Positions 1-6,411 of a stretch of DNA of 10,392 nt are shown here, piece after piece. Positions within the stretch are counted from its first letter, which is position 1, and the number at the start of each line of letters is the position of its first letter. Position numbers and translations under genes: made by a program. Source of the DNA: JBFXJF01 sp050175155 (GTDB lineage: Bacteria > Bacillota > Bacilli > Tepidibacillales > Tepidibacillaceae); contig JBFXJF010000044.1 of the NCBI GenBank assembly GCA_050175155.1, positions 1 to 10,392 of the forward strand, in the 5' to 3' direction. Under the pieces are notes generated by a model. The model was given only the letters and a program-made list of their open reading frames with translations. It was not told the DNA's origin and did no database searches.

Positions 1-62
1 GGTAAGAGCTTTTTGTACATCAAGTTACCGGTTGAACCAAAGATCGTGATAATCTTTTTCAT
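1..62 (-). CDS. zwf: Glucose-6-phosphate 1-dehydrogenase, N-terminal fragment (runs off the window)
   Basis: Only the first 20 codons lie in the window. Read on the minus strand from the ATG at 62-60 they give MKKIITIFGSTGNLMYKKLL. This fits the nucleotide-binding start of glucose-6-phosphate dehydrogenase, whose usual form is a GxxGDLxxRKLxPAL motif; here Asp is replaced by Asn (GSTGNLMYKKLLP). The enzyme oxidises glucose-6-phosphate to 6-phosphogluconolactone, the step that feeds the pentose-phosphate pathway upstream of gnd. The ATG overlaps the last base of the gnd TAA stop (TAATG), so translation is probably coupled. A possible ribosome site AGGTG lies at 78-74, about 11 bases upstream. 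The pairing with gnd strongly supports the call, but only 20 residues are visible. Confidence 0.72.
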   Translation of the reverse strand, partial: MKKIITIFGSTGNLMYKKLL

Positions 63-958
63 TATTTCTTATACACCTGATGACGACCAAACTCATATCG
101 CATCGCCGCAACGATTTTTTCTGAGAAATGTTCTTCATCCCGTGATTTATAACGAGCGAAAAGACTCGTTGAAATCACCGGGATCGAAGCTTTATATTTA
201 AGGGCAGCTTCAATCGTCCATTGTCCTTCACCGGAATCATCAACCTTACCAATGATAGTTTCTAACTTATTATCTTTCTTAAATGCAGAATAAGCAGTAT
301 CCATTAAAAGTCCTTGGATGATGGAACCATGAGCCCAGACTTTGGATACTTCTTCGTAATCAAGTTTAAAATCGCTTTTTTGTAATAATTCAAAGCCTTC
401 GCCTATAGCTTGCATCATCCCGTATTCAATGCCGTTATGAACCATCTTAACAAAATGACCACTGCCAGCTTTACCCATATAACCATAGCCGTCTTTAGTG
501 GCTAAAGCTGCAAATAACCATTCGATGCTTTTGACAATTGATTCATCGCCGCCAACCATCAAAGAAGCACCGTATCTAGCACCGTCTGTGCCACCGCTGG
601 TGCCACAGTCGATAAAGTTAATGTTTTGTTTTTTTAAGTCTTGATATCTTCTTAAGGTATCGTTGTAATTAGAATTACCGCCATCAATTAAGATATCACC
701 TTGATCTAGATAAGTACTTACTTCTTTAATAACATTATCTGTTATTTCACCAGCAGGTACCATTAACCAAATGATTCTTGGTTTATCTAGTGCTTTTATT
801 AAAGATTCTAAAGTGTTAAATAACTTAATTGTTTTATTAGCTTTTACTTCATCACTAACAACTTTATCATAAGCAAAGACTTCTACCTTGTGATCAATCA
901 TATTAAGAGCTAGATTATAGCCCATTCTTCCTAAACCGATTAAACCGACTTTTTTCAT
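62..958 (-). CDS. gnd: 6-phosphogluconate dehydrogenase, decarboxylating, short form, probably NAD-preferring
   Basis: Cytosolic enzyme of the oxidative pentose-phosphate pathway, converting 6-phosphogluconate to ribulose-5-phosphate and CO2. The 298-aa protein begins with a Rossmann GLGRMG motif (residues 8-13). It continues with the family's DGGNSNYNDT substrate-binding stretch (92-101), the GTSGGxxGA loop (119-127), and GSGHFVKMVHNGIEYGMMQ (165-183) with the catalytic Lys171. Its length matches the short bacterial type (about 300 aa, like B. subtilis YqeC) rather than the 470-aa form. Asp31 at the end of the second beta strand is what NAD-using relatives carry, so NAD preference is inferred. 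The start is set by AGGAGGT at 972-966. The gene is transcribed away from the AAA operon and overlaps the downstream zwf start by one base. Confidence 0.95.
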   Translation of the reverse strand: MKKVGLIGLGRMGYNLALNMIDHKVEVFAYDKVVSDEVKANKTIKLFNTLESLIKALDKPRIIWLMVPAGEITDNVIKEVSTYLDQGDILIDGGNSNYNDTLRRYQDLKKQNINFIDCGTSGGTDGARYGASLMVGGDESIVKSIEWLFAALATKDGYGYMGKAGSGHFVKMVHNGIEYGMMQAIGEGFELLQKSDFKLDYEEVSKVWAHGSIIQGLLMDTAYSAFKKDNKLETIIGKVDDSGEGQWTIEAALKYKASIPVISTSLFARYKSRDEEHFSEKIVAAMRYEFGRHQVYKK

Positions 959-965
959 AAATATT

Positions 966-994
966 ACCTCCTATTTAACGATATCATTATAACA
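966..994 (-). promoter_or_regulatory. gnd promoter (extended -10) and ribosome binding site
   Basis: On the minus strand TATAAT at 991-986 is preceded by TG one base away (994-993), a perfect extended -10. A Shine-Dalgarno AGGAGGT follows at 972-966. No good -35 is visible at the expected distance (about 1014-1009), which is normal for extended -10 promoters. An ACTTTACGT half-site of the type repeated before the AAA gene lies at 1011-1019, over the position of the missing -35. Confidence 0.6.
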
Positions 995-1078
995 TTATTT
1001 ATTTTTTATAACTTTACGTTTGCATAAAAACACATTTCACAAGCGAATTTAATAGAAAAAATATAGAAAAAAAATTAA

Positions 1079-1099
1079 ATTTTACAAAAAACGTAAAAT
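1079..1099. repeat. Inverted repeat, likely operator copy 1
   Basis: ATTTTACA - 5 A - CGTAAAAT: seven matching bases per arm plus one mismatched inner pair, around a 5-base A spacer (21 bp in all). It has the same layout as the perfect copy at 1113-1133, with centres 34 bp apart (about three helical turns). It probably binds a dimeric repressor together with copy 2. Confidence 0.6.
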
Positions 1100-1112
1100 A
1101 TATGTAAAAAAT

Positions 1113-1133
1113 ACTTTACAAAAAATGTAAAGT
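1113..1133. repeat. Perfect inverted repeat, likely operator copy 2, overlapping the -35 box
   Basis: ACTTTACA - 5 A - TGTAAAGT is a perfect 8-bp inverted repeat with a 5-base spacer. Its left arm contains the TTTACA that serves as the -35 box of the AAA operon, so a bound protein would block RNA polymerase. The TTTACA/TGTAAA half-sites recall TACA/TGTA operators of BlaI/CopY-type winged-helix repressors, but no such protein is encoded here. The nearest candidate regulator is the 118-aa HTH protein at 6044-6400. Confidence 0.65.
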
Positions 1134-1166
1134 GTTGTAAGATAAGATTATATTAAGTTTGGAGGG
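1115..1166 (+). promoter_or_regulatory. Promoter of the seven-gene operon, with ribosome site
   Basis: The -35 TTTACA (1115-1120) and -10 TAAGAT (1138-1143) are separated by 17 bases. A second possible -10, TATATT (1149-1154), lies nearer the gene. GGAGGG at 1161-1166 is the ribosome site for the ATG at 1172. The leader would be only about 20-25 bases, leaving no room for a riboswitch or attenuator, so control is probably at initiation through the overlapping inverted repeats. Confidence 0.55.
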
Positions 1167-1171
1167 AAATT

Positions 1172-2788
1172 ATGAAAGATTATGAAAAGGAAATAGCAAC
1201 TTTGATTAAAGCAGGTTCGAAAGTTATAGAAATAGCTTCTTATGAGTGGGAAAGAGTTCATGGATTCGTGGATTATGTTGCAGACGAGTTAAATCGAGAT
1301 TGGTATATTTGGAGCAGTGTCTTTGGAATTAAAAAATGGGTTGAAAACAGATTTATTGAAGTTAGTCCTGACTTGACTACAATTAATCAAGCACTTGATT
1401 TCTTTATTAATGCTGAACAAAATTTGATTTTAGTGATGGAAGATTTTCATCCTTACAGCGAATTGGGTAATCCTATCAATATTAGACACATTAGAGAAAT
1501 GATGAGAAAGTATAATTATACAAACCCGCAATATCAAAAAAATCTTATTTTGTCTTCTCCAATGAAATTCATTCCTGAAGAACTGAATAAAGAATTACCC
1601 GTCATTGAAGTAGAATTACCAAGTATTGAAGAATTGGAAATTATTGTAAAAAGTGTGATTCATGAATTATCTGATGTTTGTGCTTACCACGACATTACGA
1701 CAAAACTACTTGAATCGGCTCTTGGCTTGACAATTATGGAAGCTAGGCTGGCTTTTAGCAAAGCTATAATCTTAAATAGAAGATTAACTGAAGCTGAAAT
1801 ACCTATGATTATTGACGAAAAAGAACAAATAATCAAAAAGTCGGGATTATTAGAATACTATCATCCTAAAGAAAATTTAAGTTCGATAGGAGGATTAGAA
1901 AATTTAAAGGATTGGATCAAAAAAAGAGGAAATGCTTATTCTGAAAAAGCAAAAAATTTTGGTCTTAATATACCAAAAGGACTATTGTTACTGGGTGTGC
2001 CTGGATGCGGTAAATCTTTAACAGCAAAGGCCATCGCTAAAGAATGGCAATATCCATTGCTAAGGTTTGATCTAGGTAAGGTTTATGGGGGAATAGTTGG
2101 CGAATCAGAACGTAATATTAGATATGCGCTAGATGTTGCGAAAACAATTTCACCTTGTGTTTTATGGATTGATGAGATTGAAAAAGGAATAAGTGGTTCA
2201 CAATCTTCAGGACAAACTGATGGTGGAACTAGTGCACGCGTATTTGGAACATTCTTAACTTGGATGCAAGAAAAAACTGAGCCTGTGTTTGTCGTGGCTA
2301 CAGCCAATGACATTTCACAACTTCCACATGAACTATTAAGAAAAGGAAGATTTGATGAAATATTCTTCGTAGATTTACCAGGCTCAAAAGAAAGAGAAAA
2401 AATATTTGAAATTCATTTAGCGAATAAACATCGAAATCATAAAGACTTAGGAATCAATATGAAAAAAATTGTTAAACAATCAGAAGGATTTTCCGGAGCG
2501 GAAATCGAACAGACAATCAACGATGCTTTGTTTACAGCATTTGATAATGATGAAGAAGACTTAAATGAAGACATTCTATCAAAAGCAATTGATGATATTT
2601 ATCCTCTATCAATAACAATGTCAGAGACTATAGAAAATTTAAGATCATGGGCTAAAAAGAGAGCAAGAATTGCTAGTAAAGAAGAACCGGCTAGTATAAA
2701 ACCAACTGAAGTAGATATTCCTGTTTTAATTCAGGAAAATACTAATCCTTTTATAACGAGGGACAAAAATGGAAAGAAAACTAATTAA
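1172..2788 (+). CDS. Ycf46-like AAA+ ATPase
   Basis: Cytosolic AAA+ ATPase of 538 aa. The N-terminal ~220 residues match the Ycf46 layout: a degenerate P-loop-like half with LILVMEDFHPY (85-95), LILSSP (125-130) and LPSIEEL (149-155), where Ycf46 proteins carry very similar strings. The active AAA domain has Walker A GVPGCGKS (275-282), Walker B VLWIDEIEK (330-338, Asp334/Glu335), sensor 1 in VVATAND (Asn379), arginine fingers in LLRKGRFDE (Arg390, Arg393) and a GFSGAEIEQ sensor-2 helix (439-447). All ATPase residues are present. Ycf46 is known from plastids and cyanobacteria with no settled biochemical role; a remodelling or unfolding activity on neighbouring gene products is inferred. It is the first gene of the operon, and its 3' end overlaps the next gene by 20 bases. 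Confidence 0.9.
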   Translation: MKDYEKEIATLIKAGSKVIEIASYEWERVHGFVDYVADELNRDWYIWSSVFGIKKWVENRFIEVSPDLTTINQALDFFINAEQNLILVMEDFHPYSELGNPINIRHIREMMRKYNYTNPQYQKNLILSSPMKFIPEELNKELPVIEVELPSIEELEIIVKSVIHELSDVCAYHDITTKLLESALGLTIMEARLAFSKAIILNRRLTEAEIPMIIDEKEQIIKKSGLLEYYHPKENLSSIGGLENLKDWIKKRGNAYSEKAKNFGLNIPKGLLLLGVPGCGKSLTAKAIAKEWQYPLLRFDLGKVYGGIVGESERNIRYALDVAKTISPCVLWIDEIEKGISGSQSSGQTDGGTSARVFGTFLTWMQEKTEPVFVVATANDISQLPHELLRKGRFDEIFFVDLPGSKEREKIFEIHLANKHRNHKDLGINMKKIVKQSEGFSGAEIEQTINDALFTAFDNDEEDLNEDILSKAIDDIYPLSITMSETIENLRSWAKKRARIASKEEPASIKPTEVDIPVLIQENTNPFITRDKNGKKTN

Positions 2789-4478
2789 AAGTAAAACTAA
2801 AATATATGATTATGTATCAACTTCCAAAAAGTTTCAATTTTCAAAAATTATTTATAATTCCCTTGAAAGTAAAGAAGATTACATTAATGAAATAATTGAT
2901 GAATTAAAAACATCAAATAATATTACCTTTTACATTAAAGAATTTAATTTACCAGAAATGATTTTAAATGAAATTAAATGGTTGAAATACTATGGATATA
3001 ACACAAGATTCTTAGTGAACAGCGAAAAAATCAAGTATGCACTAAAAGAATATTCTAATGATTTCGTTGTTGATGAAAGTGTCAATTACAACTTAATTGA
3101 AGTGCTAGATAATAACCCTAAACTATATCTATTAAAAAATCAGGAAATAATAAAGCTCATAACAAGGAGTGAACTAATCAAAAACTCTTTGAAAGAAAAA
3201 AACAAAATTATGTATTTTACAGGAAAAGATAAAGTTCAGAAGAATGGGTTTGATTCAATAAAACTTTTTTATGAAGTTGAAAAAGCTAATTTATACTTGA
3301 AAAAAAATCCAAAAGCTATGATTGCTATAACGGACAAAGAACACGCAAAATTCAAAAGTAATTATTTAGGTTTGGGATCAAAGTTATTTATGGAATTCGA
3401 TTTTCAAGATAAAAAATACTATCAATTGTGTGAAGATGAAATAATAGTATTTATTAACGATGTTGAAGACGGAGTTAAAACTTATACAATCGTTGGTAAT
3501 GAATTAACAAAGTACAACACTGAAGATACAAAAGCAGTGGATATAATTGATAGAAAAGCTGATTTCACTGATTTTGAAGTTGGTAACATGGAAATAGATG
3601 TCGAACAGGAAATACTTAAATATGGGGATTACAATAAGTTTTCTATTAACTACATAATCCAACCTCCTTATATAAGTGAATATAATGATTATGTTGTTTC
3701 AAGCCGGTATGATAGGATTAGTAATGCTTTATATGATGTTAAAAAAAGAATTCTAAAAAACCTGATTATAGACAACAACATTATTTATGATGAAGAACTA
3801 GTAACTATTATTCAAAACATAAAGTCATTTGTTTCGGACAAGAATGATATATGTACAAATATTAAAGAATTGAATCAACTTTCTAAGGAATTTGAGAATT
3901 CAAATAAACTTAAGAATGTTTTAAAATCTAATTTTATTAAATACGTTGAAAGTACTAGAAATAACTTTAGTACAGGTATTAGCAAGATTGAAAAAGAAAT
4001 CTTATCGTTAAGTAATAAGATTTCTCAACTTGGTGCTGATAATAGTAAAGAATACATAAGATTAAACGATGAGTTATATCATTTAACTAGTATTAAGAAT
4101 GATTATTTTGAAAAATACGTAATTCCTAATGAAGCAGCTTTTGACATTGATAAATTTATTGAAAATCGTTCAATTAACCAAACAGTAACAAACAAATCTT
4201 TAGGTAGAATATTGTATAACGAAGATTTAAAAACATCTACTGATAATATTCATCATCGTTTATTGAGATCTATGGCATCTATCTTAGTGGTATCAGAAAT
4301 CGTTTGTGAAATCATTGAAGAAATCAATAAATACGATATACCAAAAGTAGGAATACTTTATGAAAGCCCAACTGGGTTAGGGTTAGTAATAAAATATGAA
4401 GATGAAATTTCAGATGCTAAAATAATAGTTGAAAAATTCAAAGCGAAATTATTCGTTGAAAAGGAGAATATAATATGA
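2769..4478 (+). CDS. Large protein of unknown function between the AAA+ and Ycf35-like genes
   Basis: I do not recognise this 569-aa protein. It is soluble-looking, with no signal peptide or membrane segment, and rich in Lys, Asn, Ile and Asp. Residues ~1-150 alternate short helices and strands (for example ITFYIKEF 52-59 and NTRFLVN 78-84). Residues ~220-310 are strand-rich. Residues ~310-455 are long amphipathic helices, likely coiled coil. The C-terminus ends in a small motif GILYESPTGLGLVIKYEDE (528-546). The start is supported by GAGGGA at 2758-2763 inside the AAA gene. The 20-base overlap with that gene and the 4-base ATGA overlap with the next imply coupled translation and near-equal amounts. 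Its position suggests a substrate, adaptor or partner of the AAA+ ATPase; this is inference. Confidence 0.85.
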   Translation: MERKLIKSKTKIYDYVSTSKKFQFSKIIYNSLESKEDYINEIIDELKTSNNITFYIKEFNLPEMILNEIKWLKYYGYNTRFLVNSEKIKYALKEYSNDFVVDESVNYNLIEVLDNNPKLYLLKNQEIIKLITRSELIKNSLKEKNKIMYFTGKDKVQKNGFDSIKLFYEVEKANLYLKKNPKAMIAITDKEHAKFKSNYLGLGSKLFMEFDFQDKKYYQLCEDEIIVFINDVEDGVKTYTIVGNELTKYNTEDTKAVDIIDRKADFTDFEVGNMEIDVEQEILKYGDYNKFSINYIIQPPYISEYNDYVVSSRYDRISNALYDVKKRILKNLIIDNNIIYDEELVTIIQNIKSFVSDKNDICTNIKELNQLSKEFENSNKLKNVLKSNFIKYVESTRNNFSTGISKIEKEILSLSNKISQLGADNSKEYIRLNDELYHLTSIKNDYFEKYVIPNEAAFDIDKFIENRSINQTVTNKSLGRILYNEDLKTSTDNIHHRLLRSMASILVVSEIVCEIIEEINKYDIPKVGILYESPTGLGLVIKYEDEISDAKIIVEKFKAKLFVEKENII

Positions 4479-5248
4479 GTACAGTAAGAACGTATAAAAT
4501 AAATGTAACAAGCACGGTAATTCTTAAGGTAATTAACAAAGAAGAAATCGAAAAAATGATTAAAAATTTAAAGAATATGGTAAGAGAAAAAACAGATAGA
4601 TTAAATAATCATCTGACTTCATGTTCGGTATCTACTTATAATAATTGTATAGTTATTATGGACGAACTTAATATTGTTAAAGATATCGATAAAATAGCTG
4701 AAGCTTATGGAATGATTTGCCAAAGAATGAATATTGATAAAAAGACAGTTTATGTTTTTAATGATCCGATTTTAGAAGTGCTCAAATTGTTGAAATTTGA
4801 TATTAAGAGCCTTTATGACAATAAGTCTAATTACACTGAAAAGTTACTTGAAAAAGTGGGAAAACAAAAGCTTGATGATGTAATTGAAACTATCAAATCA
4901 GCTGATTATAAACCTTTATTAGCTAATAAATATTTGAACGAATCGATAAATAAAGCTTTAAATAATGAAAAGTTAGAAGTTGAAAAAGTCGTCACAAAAT
5001 TAATAAGAAACAGGGATGGCATGAAACTGGATTCAAGGATTGAAAGCGTAAAATCTGATGAGCATTTATATTTAAGTGCAATTAAGGATTTAAATAACAC
5101 TGTTGAGAGTATTAATAAGAATCATAAAGAAAATGTCGTTAAAGGAACCACAAAAAGTATCGAAGTAAGAGCTAAAAGTATGGGGTATACGGTAGAACAA
5201 AAAATTATTGAAAATAAGGTACAATTAGTCTTGGTAAGGAGCCGTTAA
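4475..5248 (+). CDS. Protein with Ycf35/DUF1257-like C-terminus
   Basis: A 257-aa soluble protein starting at the ATGA overlap, with AAGGAG at 4461-4466. It opens with a beta strand (VRTYKINVTSTVILKVI, 4-20) and a charged helix (22-45). A second strand/helix unit follows (CIVIMDEL 58-65 and TVYVFND 91-97), then a long helical region (100-220). The last 30 residues, IEVRAKSMGYTVEQKIIENKVQLVLVR, resemble the C-terminal ending of Ycf35/DUF1257 proteins (residues of the form AxxxGYxVxEExxxxxxIxLVLxR). Ycf35 genes commonly sit beside DUF2997 and Ycf46 genes, which strengthens a weak sequence match. Canonical Ycf35 is shorter (around 120-130 aa), so this would be an enlarged version. The biochemical role is unknown. 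Confidence 0.65.
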   Translation: MSTVRTYKINVTSTVILKVINKEEIEKMIKNLKNMVREKTDRLNNHLTSCSVSTYNNCIVIMDELNIVKDIDKIAEAYGMICQRMNIDKKTVYVFNDPILEVLKLLKFDIKSLYDNKSNYTEKLLEKVGKQKLDDVIETIKSADYKPLLANKYLNESINKALNNEKLEVEKVVTKLIRNRDGMKLDSRIESVKSDEHLYLSAIKDLNNTVESINKNHKENVVKGTTKSIEVRAKSMGYTVEQKIIENKVQLVLVRSR

Positions 5249-5250
5249 TT

Positions 5251-5451
5251 ATGAAAGAAAAATATATTATTGTAGAAATTGATAAGGATGGTTCAATAAA
5301 TGCAGAAACTTTTAATTTTACTGGACCAAAGTGCGTAGATTTTCTTAATGGTTTAATGAAGGATTTGGCAATGGTAAACTCAGATACGAAAAAGCCTGAA
5401 TACTACGAGTCTGAAGTAATTGAAAACACTACAATCAAGGTAAAAAGATGA
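5251..5451 (+). CDS. DUF2997 family small protein
   Basis: The 66-aa product has the DUF2997 pattern: an N-terminal strand with DxDG (IVEIDKDGSINAET, 7-20), then FxGxxC (22-28, Cys28), a short helix (29-42), and the closing KKPEYYESE (47-55). Members are small proteins of unknown function found with Ycf35/DUF1257 and Ycf46-type AAA+ genes, especially in cyanobacteria. It starts 2 bases after the previous stop, with AAGGAG at 5236-5241, and overlaps the radical-SAM gene by 4 bases (ATGA). The conserved Cys and the tight link to a radical-SAM gene make it a plausible partner or substrate of that enzyme, but this is not shown. Confidence 0.85.
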   Translation: MKEKYIIVEIDKDGSINAETFNFTGPKCVDFLNGLMKDLAMVNSDTKKPEYYESEVIENTTIKVKR

Positions 5452-6029
5452 TATACTATCACAAGATCAGTATCGAAGAGAATAACCTTTTGTATGGTCC
5501 CGGTAAACGTTTAGTTATTTGGACTCAAGGTTGTTCGATAAGATGCAGAGGATGTAATAATAAGCATTTGTGGGATCGAAATGGAGCAAAAACGATATCT
5601 AAAGAGTTATTTTTGGAACAGTTCTTTTCATTTAAGGGCATTGATGGTATAACTTTATTAGGTGGTGAACCGACGGATCAGTTAGATGAACTGCATCCTG
5701 TAATAAAAGCTATAAAAGAAAAGGGCTATTCAGTAATACTATTTACCGGTCATGAAATTGAGGATTTCATAAGTAATCAAGAAAAGGAATTCATTAGTTA
5801 TTGTGATTTAATAATTTGTGGACCTTTCGATATAAATAAATTGAATATTTTTCTTCATTTTAGAGGCTCTACCAATCAAAGGGTGATAATCAATTCTTTA
5901 AGATATTATAATTATCAGATTCAAGACGGTGATAATACAGTTCTATTAGATATTGAAAACGATGGAACTATAACTAATAAGGGGTTTCCAGATAATGATT
6001 TTATTCAAGAAATAAAAAAATTCAGTTAA
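5448..6029 (+). CDS. NrdG-like 4Fe-4S radical-SAM protein
   Basis: The 193-aa protein carries WTQGCSIRCRGCNN (25-38) with a CX3CX2C cluster motif (Cys29, Cys33, Cys36) and LLGGEP (70-75), the motif that binds S-adenosylmethionine. The preceding GPGKRLVIW (17-25) is typical of the NrdG/activase branch of radical-SAM enzymes, which make a 5'-deoxyadenosyl radical and usually install a glycyl radical on a partner. No NrdD or other glycyl-radical enzyme is encoded in the window, so its target is probably something else, likely a co-encoded protein. It overlaps the DUF2997 stop (ATGA) with only a weak AAGG site (5437-5440), which suggests translational coupling. NrdG is usually about 150-175 aa; the extra C-terminal ~35 residues are not recognised. 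The enzyme would be oxygen-sensitive. Confidence 0.9.
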   Translation: MIYYHKISIEENNLLYGPGKRLVIWTQGCSIRCRGCNNKHLWDRNGAKTISKELFLEQFFSFKGIDGITLLGGEPTDQLDELHPVIKAIKEKGYSVILFTGHEIEDFISNQEKEFISYCDLIICGPFDINKLNIFLHFRGSTNQRVIINSLRYYNYQIQDGDNTVLLDIENDGTITNKGFPDNDFIQEIKKFS

Positions 6030-6043
6030 TAAGGAGGCGCGCG

Positions 6044-6400
6044 ATGACTGTTAGAGATAAACTAAAAGAAATTAATTTGCGATTGGTAGAGTTAGCAAAT
6101 TATTTGGACATAAGTCGTCCCACCATGTATAAATATCTTGAAAGTTATGAACAAAGAGATTATTCAAAAATCGATAAATTAACATATGATTTGTTTTCCT
6201 ATATCGATTCAACTCCAGATCTGACGAAACCAGCTGTAATGAATTATTTAATAAACAATATTGTCCCAACAAATCAAATATTAGGCGATAATTATGTTTC
6301 TAAAATTGCAGAGGCAATAAAAAAGCTTAAAGAATCACCAAACTTAGAAGATCAAAATAAATTGAAAGAAATTGAAAATATACTTTTCACAAAAAAATAG
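6044..6400 (+). CDS. Small helix-turn-helix protein, putative operon regulator
   Basis: The 118-aa protein has a clear helix-turn-helix near its N-terminus (LRLVELANYLDISRPTMYKYLE, about 12-33), of the kind seen in Xre- and TetR-like DNA-binding domains. A helical C-terminal half (55-118) follows, ending in charged repeats (AIKKLKESPNLEDQNKLKEIENIL). The helices look suited to dimerisation or contact with a partner. A near-perfect ribosome site AAGGAGG (6031-6037) implies independent and efficient translation. Its TAG stop lies within the next gene's ribosome site. It may bind the inverted repeats at 1079-1133 and control the operon (inference). It could instead be a nucleic-acid-binding adaptor for the OLD nuclease. 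Confidence 0.7.
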   Translation: MTVRDKLKEINLRLVELANYLDISRPTMYKYLESYEQRDYSKIDKLTYDLFSYIDSTPDLTKPAVMNYLINNIVPTNQILGDNYVSKIAEAIKKLKESPNLEDQNKLKEIENILFTKK

Positions 6401-6411
6401 GAGGTTTACAA

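Noticed and set aside
13..201. Plus-strand open frame opposite zwf and the gnd 3' end
   Set aside because: It is antisense to conserved gnd and zwf coding sequence and has no recognisable product.
1079..1133. Repeats as a small CRISPR array
   Set aside because: There are only two short A-rich inverted repeats, no unique spacers of constant length and no cas genes. They sit on a promoter and fit operators better.
5448..6029. Anaerobic ribonucleotide reductase activase nrdG proper
   Set aside because: No nrdD is adjacent, the protein is longer than typical NrdG, and its neighbours are Ycf46/DUF2997 genes. The symbol was therefore not assigned.
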